From: Isoetes taiwanensis
Taxonomy: Eukaryota > Streptophyta > Lycopodiopsida > Isoetales > Isoetaceae
Assembly (NCBI GenBank): GCA_021234155.1
Contig: JAJEKV010000286.1
Location: 126,001 to 190,000, forward strand
Direction of reading: 5' to 3'
Length of the DNA: 64,000 bases
Positions 54,191 to 64,000 of this stretch are shown piece after piece. A model generated the notes under the pieces. The model had not been told where the DNA came from and made no database searches. It saw only the letters and a list, made by a program, of their open reading frames with translations. Each line of letters starts with the position of its first letter. Positions within the stretch are counted from its first letter, which is position 1. A program made the position numbers and the translations under genes.

Positions 54191-55680
54191 TCAGTATAAA
54201 GCGTCTGGCGTATTGAACCTATCCCTGGCCAGGTAATAGATAAAGTAGGCTGCACCTAAGATGACGAAGTCGACTCTTGCAGCCACCATCTTAGTTCCAT
54301 CTCTTTTGGGACCCCAATACAAATCATCATGCGTGTACGGATAGGCAAGTCTTTCATTCTCAATGGCTTTTTTGCCAGCACCATCCATGTTTTTGTATGC
54401 CCACTGCTTCACTTCCACTGGCTCACCTATTAGCCTTTCTTCTCCCCAATCACAAATACCAATATAAATAGCCTGGGGGTCCGTGCATCCTTTCTCTTTC
54501 CCAAAGTCAAAATGAAGCAGGACATTGCCCGGGTGCAAGTCCATGTATAAATGGTGCTCTTTATGAAGCTTAAGCAAGCCGCTTAAAAATGACATAGTTA
54601 GATCACCCACTCTTCGAGCAACATATAACTCTTGCTTCCTCCGTTGCTCAAGCTTAAAGACATCGACCTCCACATTAGGCTTGTATCCTAATCTTTTAAA
54701 TGCATGCCTCACAAACTCATTATCTCCGTGATGTATAAAAAGAGATGCACAAGAACCCCCATTCCAATAGGGAATTCCAATCCAGTTGTACGACCAATGT
54801 AGCGTATAATAGAGCCATGTCTAACCTGCATTTGCAACTCCCTCATATTTTTCATCATGGCCTTTACTATCACATCGGGCCTCGCAGTACCTAACCACAC
54901 ACCATCCTTCTGAAATTTTACACAATAAGGTTCGTCTTTAAGAAAACTAGAACCCAAGATATTGCATTTGTACATCGTTCCATATGTTCCTGAACCAATT
55001 CTAGTCTTGTTAATTATCTAAGAGGAACCTACCATTGCAAACCAGATTGTGTTAGCATCTGCCCTTTTTCTTTTTTTCCACTCTTTATCAGTCTCACCAG
55101 GACGTTTGGCTCTAATAGTTTGTGCCAACACTTTCTTAACCAGGTTGGGGGGTTAGTGGGTTTCCTTTCTAAGCTTTCGATTAATCCAAGCTGTATTCTA
55201 TGCAACAGCCTTATCTTTTAGATCCTGTCTCAAGCGAGGAGTAGTTAAATTTGCTACTGCATGAATCATATTTCCAGTTGTGCGAGATACATTACCATCT
55301 ATCCGGGCATACCATTTAGAAATACCCTTTCTAGATTCTAGCTCTATCATTCGAGGTCCAAAAGCTCTCTCAGCGTCTTTCATGAGAGCTGAGTGGAAGT
55401 CTAGCCATCCTTCGTCTGTGATAGTAATCGACTCTAACTCAAGGCCGTACAAATTCACTCACAAAGCCAATTCATCAAAGAGGGTCTTAAGGAAGACCAT
55501 GGCTATTGTGGTCTTGATCTTTTCCTCTGCATCAGAGTAGAGGACTCGACTTCTGGGTTCATGTGAGGCTTCGCTTCTAGCCTAAGTCCTTCTTCTGGGT
55601 TCATGTGAGGCTTCGCCTTCTTCTGGGTTCATGTGAGGCTTCGCTTCTAGCCTAAGTCCTTCTAACTCTTGTGGATTCAT
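54191..55680 (-). pseudogene. protein-kinase-like protein, broken by in-frame stops
   Basis: One minus-strand frame runs from an ATG at 55680 to 54709 and shifts once into 54712-54191. It contains a glycine-rich loop (IGSGTYGTMYK, about 54960-54990), the lysine strand (PYCVKFQKDG), the catalytic loop LYMDLHPGNVLLHF and an unusual ICDWGEE in place of DFG. It ends with a hydrophobic stretch. The 200 residues before the kinase fold (SITITDEGWLDFHSAL, SKWYARIDGNVSRTTGN) are of unknown type. In-frame stops occur at 55582, 55459, 55198, 55153 and 55018; the first stems from a local tandem duplication. Most could derive from CAG, CAA or CGA by C-to-T change. I do not recognise the subfamily; HPGN is more usual in atypical or aminoglycoside-kinase-like folds. 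Confidence 0.7.
55551..55665. repeat. tandem repeat at the start of the kinase-like frame
   Basis: CTTCTGGGTTCATGTGAGG and TTCGCTTCTAGCCTAAGTCC recur: three copies of the first and two of the second. Because the duplicated length is not a multiple of three, the repeat brings a TAG into the reading frame 33 codons after the ATG. Confidence 0.8.
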
Positions 55681-55819
55681 GGTAATTTTAGAGGAAACTG
55701 TGTAGCTAAGAATATGCCTGCCAACAGTAGCAAAGCAGCAACAATATTTAAAAGTCTGGCGCAAAAAAAAAAGGGGGGGTCGAAATCGTAAGCCGTAAAA
55801 GAATTCATTAAGATTCAAT

Positions 55820-56478
55820 TAAACTACTAAGTTTCAAGTTCGACAGTTATAGGCACCCTAGAAATTTATTTTTGTCATTCTCTTCGACAAGTTTAAGTTA
55901 TGATCTGACCCAGCTACTGACTCCATGAGGAAACTCCCTCATAGAGGTTGGCAAACGCAACTGAACATATTGCACTTGATCATATGGCAGACTCACGGAT
56001 ACTTAATAAAATATATGCCAATCCCTATATTAGCGTTGGACACTTGTCGACAACACCATTAGAAACTGGGTATATCTTATTAAAATATCCTCCTAACCTT
56101 CCATGAGAGTACAGCAATCATCTTTCGAAACTGCGTGACCGAAGCCAACAATGGCACTAAGAGAGGGCTATACACCTCAATGAAAGGTCGACCCTAGCAA
56201 TCCTCGACATCGACAATGACACTCACCCTCGGCATGGCATAATTCAACTGTGGCACACCAGCCGAGGATCAGTACCTCAGTCTAGGACTTGCTGAAACAC
56301 TAATATTAAATCTCTCTTCAACTTCAGGGTATTAAAGAGTGGCTAAAATTCGCCAAATGGCTATTTTTTAGACTTTTAGTCAAACTTTGTGGCTAAAGTT
56401 AATAAAGATCATTTTTTAAGGGAAAAAATAATTTAGCCATTCCAAAAGGGCGGGAATTTTGGGAATTTAGCCATTCAA
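55820..56478. other. no gene seen
   Basis: Intergenic sequence upstream of the kinase-like frame. From about 56340 the words TGGCTAAA and TTTAGCCA(T) alternate (56341-56476), another small self-complementary cluster directly before the LTR. No gene is supported. Confidence 0.4.
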
Positions 56479-56867
56479 TGTTACGAACATAGGTTAGGCC
56501 CTAAGTCATATGTTATATACATATGTTGGTCCCTAGATCATAGGACCATTAAACCTAAGGATTAGAGGTTTAAAGGACAAGTGGCATAAGGAGACTCCAA
56601 GAGTCCATATGCATGCACGCATACACGTGGCGGCATGCCACAAGAGTAGGTACCCTATATAAGAGATCATGGATCTCAAGACGAGGAGGCCATGGGGAAT
56701 CCTTCTGGAAATGATTAGAGAACTGCACGATGTTGCAGTATTGATCCAGGGGATCAACACAAGTCTGGCGTGGGGAGTCCAAGGGACTCGAGGACTGGGG
56801 AATCCAGGGGGTTCATGGGAGCCAAACTTGGCCCCTTCCATGGCGTTGTAACATTGGTATCAGAGCC
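56479..56867 (+). mobile_element. LTR with adjoining tRNA-iMet primer binding site
   Basis: A 375-base unit starts TGTTACGAAC and ends GTTGTAACA (56853), with the inverted TGTTAC/GTAACA ends of an LTR. A CTATATAAG promoter box lies at 56653-56661. Immediately after, TTGGTATCAGAGCC (56854-56867) is the classic primer binding site complementary to initiator methionine tRNA. This is therefore a 5' LTR of a Copia- or Gypsy-type retrotransposon. No gag or pol domain and no second LTR follow within the window, so the element is truncated or a non-coding (TRIM/LARD-like) type. Confidence 0.85.
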
Positions 56868-57595
56868 TAAGTTTGATGCTGCGCAGCAGTTAAGAGAGTA
56901 GAACTTGAGAGCAATTTTTGGAGCATCCACGAAGTGCAAAGTTTGGCCTTAGTATCGTTTTTCAGGCTCCTGGGGACCTGAGAAGCCAATATGAAATCGC
57001 TTTAGCAGTCTCTAGGCAAGCAGGGCTTGCTAAATCATGTTTGGGGCCTGGAAAAACGGATTTTGCAAAACAGCTCGGTTTGAGCTGAAAATTTACGAGC
57101 AGGAGCGTTTGGGGCCGAAATGCTTACCTGCCAAATTTCGTGGCAATCCGAGTACCGAGCAGCCCGGAGTGATTGATCTTTGGCTGGCACGGAATCACGA
57201 CTTCGTGATTCTGAGATTTTCGATTCTTTGATCTTTTTTTGTTGAAGGGTAACCAGGACCCATCATTAGGGCGGATTTGGGGTCTGAAAATGGCCTCCTA
57301 TCAGCCATTCCACGTCATATTTCCGCTCCCTTTTTCCCATGCCACCTAGGATACCAAACTCTCATAATTACAGATTTGCTTGGAATATTCTTCCGGAATA
57401 AGGGGGATTGCACATTCATGGCGCCATATGTATTTAATTCTGTTGGTTGTCAGACGGACTGATGCAACACGTGGCGCTTCTAAAATGCCACTTGCATTAT
57501 AGCATACCGGCAACTCATGACGGTGTCTCTTGGTTTGTCAGATACCAATCATGCGCATCACCGATTCAAGCAGAGTTTCATTAAAGTTGGAATTC
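56868..57595. other. sequence downstream of the primer binding site, no domain
   Basis: This begins with AAGTTTGATGCTGCG and is probably the untranslated leader of the retrotransposon. Short plus frames (57037-57231 and 57277-57462) show no gag, protease or reverse transcriptase motif. Where the element ends cannot be seen. Confidence 0.4.
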
Positions 57596-57945
57596 TGAAG
57601 ACAAGTTGGAATAATTTTTATATAGTATACCTTGGAGGGTTATGTATACCTCAATACTTATAGTATGGTTATGTGTATTACAAAAGGTTATGTATACCTG
57701 TTGCATACTAGTATACCTCAATACATATAGTATGGTTATGTGTATTACAAAAGGTTATGTATACCTGTTGTATACTAACACAACCAGATTACAATAAGAT
57801 AACAAATAATATTATTCTTCTACTATTACTTATAGTACGGTTATGTGTATTACAAAAGGTTATGTATACCTGTTGTATACTAACACAACCAGATTACAAT
57901 AAGATAACAAGTACTATTATTCTTCTACTATTACTCTGAATGATC
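57596..57945. repeat. tandem repeats of 66 and 106 bases
   Basis: GGTTATGTGTATTACAAAAG starts at 57667, 57733 and 57839. The last two units extend through ACACAACCAGATTACAATAA to CTTCTACTATTACT and are nearly identical. GTATAC words are frequent. A 60-codon frame over the array simply repeats one peptide twice and is not a gene. Confidence 0.85.
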
Positions 57946-58122
57946 AGAACTAGCAGAAGGCGCTCCAGAGATCCTTTCGATCATGAACATTTGATACTCC
58001 CTATTCCACAGGAGATGGATGATAACATCGACGGGATCAGGATAATGGCGAGGATTGAGAGCAACAGTGGTGAGCCAGTCTTCAAGCGGTATATCTGGCC
58101 AGCGGCGCTTTGAAGTCCTCAT
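57931..58122 (-). CDS. small unrecognised reading frame
   Basis: A 63-codon minus-strand frame starts MRTSKRRWPDIPLEDWL and continues with HYPDPVDVIIHLLWNREYQM. Its composition is protein-like and it sits between the tandem repeat and the duplicated promoters. I do not recognise it. The frame stays open into the repeat, so its C-terminus may be repeat-derived. Confidence 0.3.
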   Translation of the reverse strand: MRTSKRRWPDIPLEDWLTTVALNPRHYPDPVDVIIHLLWNREYQMFMIERISGAPSASSDHSE

Positions 58123-58218
58123 GATTCATCTTGCAAGTGATAGAATCCGCGTTCAAGACCGAATACGTCATAGCTAGGCCGGAGGCCAACGTTCTTTGCC
58201 TCGGCAATTTGATGTATA

Positions 58219-58275
58219 TTTATACCCACCAAAATTATTGATGGTATATACCCACCAAAATTATTGATGGTATAT
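58219..58275. repeat. 26-base tandem repeat
   Basis: TACCCACCAAAATTATTGAT plus GGTATA occurs twice in tandem, followed by a third partial unit (TACATAGAAATTATTGG). It precedes the first duplicated promoter. Confidence 0.8.
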
Positions 58276-58335
58276 ACATAGAAATTATTGGATCATATAC
58301 ATACTTGTATGGTACTCGTATAATGGCTCCATACA

Positions 58336-58383
58336 CCAATAATTCACATCAATAATTTTACTTCACTATAAAAGCAGCTCCAT
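58336..58383 (+). promoter_or_regulatory. TATA promoter, copy 1
   Basis: The block CCAATAATTCACATCAATAA then TTTTACTTCACTATAAAAGC is repeated almost exactly at 58868-58915. CTATAAAAG (58367-58375) is a good plant TATA box, and CCAAT lies about 30 bases upstream. A small reading frame follows 20 bases further on. Confidence 0.55.
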
Positions 58384-58390
58384 CCGGTGG

Positions 58391-58611
58391 TAGAGCTCAT
58401 TCATCTCCTTCAGGTGCTACCTTAGCTATAATGATTTGTGTGAATGCTACAGAAATGGTATCAAACTTGATCCATGGCTGCAGTCCAAAGCAGATGGTCC
58501 TGCGAGTGCTTGCAAGAAGCTCACTCGTGTTAAGGTCCACCTTTATTGGCTTCCTGATCAGGAGATCTATGAGCTGAATAGCATCACGTGCTTTGATGTT
58601 GATGATGAGTG
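58391..58611 (+). pseudogene. small unrecognised frame behind promoter copy 1
   Basis: The frame reads SSFISFRCYLSYNDLCECYR, KLDPWLQSKADGPASACK and VKVHLYWLPDQEIYELNS, ending in an Asp/Glu tail before TGA. There is no ATG in frame after the promoter; the place of the ATG in the second copy is altered here. It therefore appears to be a relic of a small protein gene of unknown family. Confidence 0.35.
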
Positions 58612-58867
58612 AATCTGTATCTGCTAAGGATATAATAATGACATGAGTACCTATGAACTATGCAAGCTGTCTTTAATTTCAATCACACCTATATTAGTCA
58701 AGCAGCAATGACGAGTGAATCATCGATGATATGTATACCTGTTAAGGATATATATAATATAAGCATAGTGAATATTAGTTGATGTATAGAATCTGAGTAC
58801 ATGATAGAATCATACCATGCGAGTACATGATACTTGTATACGGCTCAATGATGGCGCCTGAGTCCAC

Positions 58868-58915
58868 CCCAATAATTCACATCAATAATTTTACTTCACT
58901 ATAAAAACAGCTCCA
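58868..58915 (+). promoter_or_regulatory. TATA promoter, copy 2
   Basis: Near-identical to 58336-58383, with CTATAAAAA at 58899-58907 and the same downstream CAGCTCCAT and TCATTCATCTCC. The ATG of the following frame (58943) lies about 40 bases from the TATA box, a normal distance for a short leader. Confidence 0.55.
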
Positions 58916-58942
58916 TTCGGGGCTGGAGGTCATTCATCTCCC

Positions 58943-59173
58943 ATGGATTATTTGCCTTCTTCTGTTCATTACATCGAGGCGATCAAGTGCTCAATGAGCC
59001 ACTCTGATCTTGTTGGTTGCCTAGACAGGCATCTTCTTCTTGATCCCTACCGCGAAGAAAAGCTTTTGGCTGAGATTCATTGCCCTGCGTCAATTCGTGT
59101 TATGATCCATCGATTTGGCTTCCCGAGCATGAGCTATGAGATATCGGGGATCACTACTACGGATCGAAGATGA
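58943..59173 (+). CDS. small protein of unknown function behind promoter copy 2
   Basis: A 76-codon frame begins MDYLPSSVHYIEAIKCSM and continues with LVGCLDRHLLLDPYREEKLL and IHCPASIRVMIHRFGFPSM. It has an intact ATG, a natural stop and a TATA promoter shared with the neighbouring frame. The protein shows no membrane span or signal peptide and I know no family for it. The pair of promoter-plus-small-gene units suggests an old tandem duplication in which only the promoters stayed alike. Confidence 0.4.
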   Translation: MDYLPSSVHYIEAIKCSMSHSDLVGCLDRHLLLDPYREEKLLAEIHCPASIRVMIHRFGFPSMSYEISGITTTDRR

Positions 59174-59622
59174 ATGAATCACTGTTCAACATATAAGCAC
59201 TTCTGACCATCTTATCTATGAATCATGTATGCATTTATATATTAAAGATGTAAGCAGTTATATATGATCACAAATATAGTAATGTACAAGATCTTATGTA
59301 TTAAGATGAAAGATATGTATTACAAGTACAAGATCTCATGTATTAAGATGAGAAATGTGCTATGTCTTTCCACATGTCTACAATATATTTCGGAATTTGG
59401 ACTGTTTTCGGCCTCTTGCCATTGGCATCCCAAGCATAATGAATAGCATCTAAGTTTTCGTACCTTGAAGGATCGGAAGGATTAGGGGCCAACGCTTAGT
59501 CAAGCGGTCTTTGTAGTCCCCTCCGGTGGGCTTCCACCACGATACAAAAATATGGCCAAAATATGTAGATTACGGATCAAGAACGGCATTCTCCTCTCGC
59601 ATATCCTAACCAAGTGGCGGTG
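59174..59622. other. no gene seen
   Basis: Contains short direct repeats of TACAAGATCTTATGTATTAA and related words (59285-59350), otherwise nothing recognisable. It may include the 3' flank of the DUF7869-type transposase. Confidence 0.4.
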
Positions 59623-60588
59623 TTATCATCTCCGGTCGACTAGAACAAACATACCCTTTGTCACATGTGCGTGAGGATCAAACTCTTCAAGAGGCAACAC
59701 CGGACTGACCATCGGACGGGCCACAATAAGATGGTAAAGGTCGGCGTGACCAAGGCGGAATCGTCGACCTACGGAACAAATCTTTGTTTGTTCTAGAGGA
59801 GCTTGTCTTGTTTGTGGCCAAAATGCATCATTTTGAGGGCGTCCCCGGAGCAACATCCTCCAAAGAGATAAGAAGTTGACTCAATACTCAACACTTGCCG
59901 TGTATTGCCTTGCAAACAAGCTAGTTTCTTGATTCTTACATATGTCCTTCCATAGGGAGATGTATTTGTTGATGCTATCCTTCAACCCCGGAAGATCTTT
60001 CAATGTTGGTCTAGGAGGAATATTTTGTGGCACACCACTTGGTATCATTGGTGACCATGTTCATCCTCTTTCCACATTCTAACTCCCCGGAGAATCTGGC
60101 GGAAGCCACTCTTTATGTGTAGGGCGCATTTTGTATTGCATAAGGCCAATCTCCGCCATCTTAAATTTGAAGAGCAATGGTTCAATTATGCCCAACCAAG
60201 CGGTTGGCCCTTATCGAGGATGAATCCCTTCACAAAAAGCCTTCCAATTTGGAACTTCATCAATAAAGTATGGAATTGGAGATTTTGCATTGCACTTGCT
60301 GAACAAGTAAAGTAGCTCTGGTAGTGTCAAAGCATCCGATGAACTCATCAAGGTTGAAACATTCCCAAATAAAGCATCAATATCATCATGGGTGTGGCCG
60401 ACCATCATAAAGCCCACTTGGATCTCATCAAAGACCTTAAGCCAAGTCAAGTAAGATAAGTATGAAAAGACATACCTATTTTTGTTTTGCCCTGATGCAT
60501 TATCAAGTTGCAAATAGAGATTTCGGGGGAGAGGGTTGAACACCTCAGGATTCGTTGTAGTTGAAGCACTTGGCAAACAAAGTTTAAA

Positions 60589-62769
60589 ATGAAACGCACT
60601 AATTTGCTCAAAACGCACTTCAAAAGGAATCTTTGAAAGATTCCCTAAAATCCCCCCCAAAAAGGTCCCTTTTTGTGGTATATTTGTGACAAGTGTGACA
60701 ATTTGAAAATTTTAGGCATCATTTTGGAGGGGGTTGTGAACTTAGCTTCCATTCAAAATTGTTTGACATCCCTTTTTGCCCCCCCTAGTTTGGTTTGCGA
60801 AATAGTAATATTTTCAAAAACTAAACAAAATAGACATTGAAAAAACCAGGAAGCACACTAAAGTGCCAAAAAGGTATTTTATTCAAAGTTTTCCAAATCA
60901 GTACAAAACTATGAACAAAACTGTAAAAAATGCAACACATTTTGACATTGCCTCATTGAAGCAAACATTTTCACATTAAAGTATGCCTCATTGAACAAAC
61001 TTACACTTTGAAGCGCCAAGTTGAGTCGAAGACGCCGCTCTTCGATCTTATATACTTGCTCTTATTTTCTCATCCGTCTTGCTATAGACTTATGTATCTG
61101 CGATGACAATGCGTGGACATAACGTCTTCAAAATAAATTCACGGGTGGTATAGATTTATACCACAATAGGTAGTCTTTGTCGGATATGACATGCCGGAAG
61201 AGAGTTCGCATGGTATAAATTTATACCGCAAGTGGACTCGGCGGTATAAATTTATACCATGAAGAGGACTTTCGGCGGTATAAATTTATCTTTGAGCTCT
61301 CTCGATTCATCTCGAGAGCTCTCGGTATAAATTTATGCAGGTGAGAGCTCCCTCGTTATACCACGAGAGCTCTCTGGGTATAAATTTATACCGCGGCGAC
61401 TCTCTCTCGGATAAATTTATACCGAGAAAACCCGAGACAACCAATTTATACACATATATGTGTATATATATAATATATATACACAATTACATATATATAT
61501 CCGACAAGAAAAAGGAACTCTTGCGGTATAAATCTATACGGAGAAACGGTATAAATTTATACTGAATTGCATATATATATATAAGACTTTTATGTATATA
61601 TGTATATATATATATATATATATATTGATATATAGATAAAGTATATGTCGTGTAAAATCTTTTTGGGGTCTTTCTTGCTCGCCAAAGGGTTTGGCAACTG
61701 AAAACTACTAAAGTAACACACATAAGGGATAATTTTACACATTGTTCTTAGTTTTTTAGTCTAAAAAGTTCTAAAACGGTTCTAAATTTTCTGAGCTTGT
61801 AATGCAATGTTAGAGCATAAAGTAGTCGAATCATGTTGTTATTTCTACTTTTTTTCTCTACATACATGCGAACTTCACTTCGTGCACTAAAAAATTGCTA
61901 CTAAAAAGCAAAGAACTCCAAAATATTATGGTGACCATGGTGTTTGACTAGAAGGAAACCACATGGTTTATCCAGAGGAGAGCGAGGAGTAGCAACCCCT
62001 CAGAAGTTTACCTATTTATTTACAGAATATATAGGAAAGGGTAAGGCAGACGAATACTTCACTGCCAGAGAAATGTGCATGGTGCCCACTGCTATAGGTG
62101 ACGTAATTGTGATGAATATGCTCAATATTGTTAAGAAGGTTGACTATCTTTTGAGCATCACCATGTTGTAGATTGGTATAAAGGTTCGTTGAAATACATC
62201 TCGAGAATAAAAAGGAGGGCATGTAATCACATGGCTTCATTACTTCAACTTTTGTATCCTCGGTATAAATTTATCTTGCATCATCAACTAAAACTTCCGA
62301 TTTTAACTACAAGACATCGTGGATGTATTGGTATTTGCAATACTATGTGATGCAAAAACAATGGTTTGTCATTCAAGAAGTTTGTTCAACTGCCTCCCAA
62401 TGTGTTTTAAGGTCCATTAGGATGTTCAGCCAAAATGGTTGTGAAATAACAAATTTCCTGTCTTCTAAAACAGCTAATATAAAAACTTTCAGGGTCAAGG
62501 TACAAAAGCATCTAATTTCTTCATACGAATTTGCCCCATAGTCAATCTTTGAATTTCATTGTAGTTCTTTCCCCCTCTACAATGGGATTTTTTTTTTGTG
62601 TGTGTTTTTCCTTAATATTAAGTCTTCTTAAAATGTCTGTTTTCACGAGCAGTTTTATAAATCTTTGGACTAAAGGTAATAAAAGGGCCCATTTTTAGAG
62701 GGATTTTAGAATTTTATAAAATTTCAGAAGGAATCTTCCAAACGCACTTCTTAAATAAGTGCGTTTCAT
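60589..62769. mobile_element. 2.18-kb TIR element inside the DUF7869 transposase
   Basis: The ends form a long inverted repeat: ATGAAACGCACT...AAACGCACTTC, AAGGAATCTTTG and CCTAAAATCCC on the left (60589-60660) match the reversed right end (62700-62769). Both sides are flanked by TTTAAA (60583-60588 and 62770-62775). Taking the insert out joins the transposase frame TRF directly to KLCLPSA, so the insertion site is exact. No transposase is present. The interior holds an array of GGTATAAATTTATACC palindromes, a TA-rich microsatellite and only weak frames. The superfamily is open; TTTAAA could contain a TA, TTAA or TAA-type duplication. Confidence 0.8.
61143..61565. repeat. GGTATAAATTTATACC palindrome array
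   Basis: About ten copies of the 16-base palindrome GGTATAAATTTATACC, whole or half, occur every 30-45 bases. They are mostly joined by GAGAGCTCTC-type words, themselves palindromic. A further half copy is at 62261. TA-rich DNA (61446-61500 and 61571-61640) surrounds it. It resembles subterminal transposase-binding arrays in the other elements but has a different sequence. Confidence 0.85.
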
Positions 62770-64000
62770 TTTAAATCTTGTTAATACTTCTGCCATAGAA
62801 GCAAGTTTGTTCTTCAAAGGATTGGTATCCTTGACTGCTTGCATCCATTTGCAATCTGCAGGCTTACTTCCACATAAGTCACCTATCTTGTCCTCTTGTA
62901 CCAATTCCAAGTTATGCAATATCCTAGAAAGTGAACCAATGTGGAAGTTTGAATCCATAAATCAAGTGAGAAATGACCATAGGCACGACCACCATGCCCA
63001 TGAGTCAGAGCTCCTGTCAAACTGCTCTTCAAGCGATCACCTCTCCATACAGATTTTGCTAGATGATGACTTCTAGGCACTAAAGTCTTAACCTGATCCA
63101 TCTTATCATGTATTATACATAGATGATTTTTGGAGACCCATTTGTGACAATGCTCTCCAATGCCAATATTGACTTCTCGCAAGAGCGTTGCTCTAGCATA
63201 TGAGACCGACGTTGAATTGCAAGATTTCGTCTCTCTCATTATCTTTTTTTTTTCCGGTTTCGCTTAATTACCCACGCCAGATGTTGCATTTAGAGAAGGT
63301 CGTATTTTTGCAATGCTAACATCCGGAAATTCTCTTTTCCATATACTATAAAAAGAGTTCAAGGCTCGCTTGTTGTTCTGTAAGCTCTTCAACGATTTGC
63401 ACCAACTTCTTTATGTATAAGCTTCTTATTAAGAATGGAAGGAAGCTTAGCGTACATTTTCTCTTACATCATCTCTACCTCTTTTTGCTCCTATGGGGAA
63501 TACTTTCGACATTCTCTGAATGAATCTGTCTAGCACACATTCGGTGGCCAATGTAGAAGATCTAGGCTTCTTAGAGCAAGTATTACCATGTTGACTACCT
63601 TGCACCTGCTTCAAATCTGTTTCTCCAATTGTAAAATGTTGACTGACTGATACCTAAAGCCATGCGCCACCCAGCCAGACAGAATTCCATCCCCTTGAGC
63701 ACTATCCTGTCCTCTCCTTCTCCTGTGTAAGTCACACTCAGCACGTCAAAAAAATACGTAACCCTTGCATTGTATGGTTGAGATAAAAATTCTTTTCTTA
63801 ATTCACGTACTTGATGCTTGGTAAGTTTCTTGTTACAAGTATTTTTGCAGCAGTTTGACTTCATGAAATTATTGATTGAAGTTGTGGAGCATAGCCTTTC
63901 CTCTTTGCTCTTTCCCTTGGGTTGTCTTGGAATCCTATGTGTGTAAGTATACTTCCTTTTTCGTTTGAATTGAGCCTGAATGTTGTCCTCAAATGATTCT

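Larger units (their letters stand above)
59623..63864 (-). pseudogene. DUF7869-type transposase, split by an insertion
   Basis: The minus-strand order is: N-terminal Cys-rich region and REFLS...FCLAGWRMALGISQSTFYNW (63595-63864); SFYSIWKREFPDVSIAK near 63340-63380; MDQVKTLVP followed by RLKSSLTGALTHGHGGRAYG (62883-63239, first acidic motif); DSNFHIGSLSRILHNLEL (62695-62958). After the insertion come LYLQLDNASGQNKNRYVF and VGHTHDDIDALFG (60211-60585), then a C-terminal part to 59626. This motif series is what I know from DUF7869 proteins, thought to be DDE-type transposases. Frameshifts occur near 62940. In-frame stops lie at 60211, 60079, 60061 and 59881. It is non-functional as it stands. 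The element's ends are not seen; it may run past the window. Confidence 0.75.

Noticed and set aside
57757-57939. A 60-codon frame with a duplicated peptide
   Set aside because: It is the translation of a 106-base tandem repeat with no independent coding evidence.
61335-61723. Tyr/Ile-rich frames on both strands
   Set aside because: They are produced by the TATA-rich palindrome array and TA microsatellite.

Overview
This window is nuclear DNA from a plant with a large, repeat-rich genome. I favour a fern (or another non-flowering vascular plant) because of the PLS-type PPR relics, the mixture of hAT, PIF/Harbinger and DUF7869 transposons, and very low gene density; this is inference from family character, not a database match. 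There is no bacterial or organellar gene organisation, and I saw no tRNA, rRNA or CRISPR. Almost every coding region is a transposase, a transposon passenger or a broken copy. The one long intact host-like gene is a multipass membrane protein of unknown function on the minus strand at 7836-9716.

Layout. 1-7.2 kb: low-coding DNA with a stop-interrupted PPR relic (1988-3046); comparison with 28.7-29.6 kb suggests that about 863-7226 is an insertion. 7.2-13.9 kb: the membrane-protein gene with its flanks, and a second, eroded copy (12.2-13.7 kb). 13.9-25.1 kb: a hAT element inserted upstream of that second copy; its 3' half plus a Harbinger-like fragment was then amplified into three direct repeats of about 3.02 kb. 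25.1-33.4 kb: gene scraps, a PPR fragment in a near-perfect hairpin, a short TIR element filled with GC-rich palindromes (29.58-31.31 kb), and the C-terminal half of a third membrane-gene copy with an internal inversion. 33.4-40.5 kb: a 7.1-kb PIF/Harbinger element with TTA target duplications, a transposase on plus and a Myb/SANT-like ORF1 on minus. 41.0-42.7 kb: the N-terminal half of the third membrane-gene copy and its upstream flank.

43.6-44.8 kb: a coiled-coil plus RING-like gene (minus, broken), with a 1.6-kb polypurine tract upstream. 47.2-54.1 kb: what looks like one large element with matching CpG-rich ends, holding a decayed DUF659-type hAT transposase, a second broken copy of the coiled-coil/RING gene, and an island of seven long stem-loops (49.03-50.48 kb). 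54.2-55.7 kb: a protein-kinase-like reading frame broken by in-frame stops and a frameshift. 56.5-56.9 kb: an LTR followed by an initiator-Met-tRNA primer binding site. 57.6-59.2 kb: tandem repeats and two small reading frames behind nearly identical TATA promoters. 59.6-63.9 kb: a DUF7869-type transposase (minus) split by a 2.18-kb TIR element flanked by TTTAAA.

The most interesting signals are the nested stem-loop island, the PPR-derived hairpin at 27.2 kb, the recurrence of different self-complementary subterminal motifs in at least four element regions, and premature stops that look like C-to-T decay of CAG, CAA and CGA codons. Copy-to-copy differences in the repeats cluster at CG and CHG sites, so some apparent breaks may be consensus errors at methylated motifs. 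All homology is judged by eye, and edges given as approximate could move by tens of bases.
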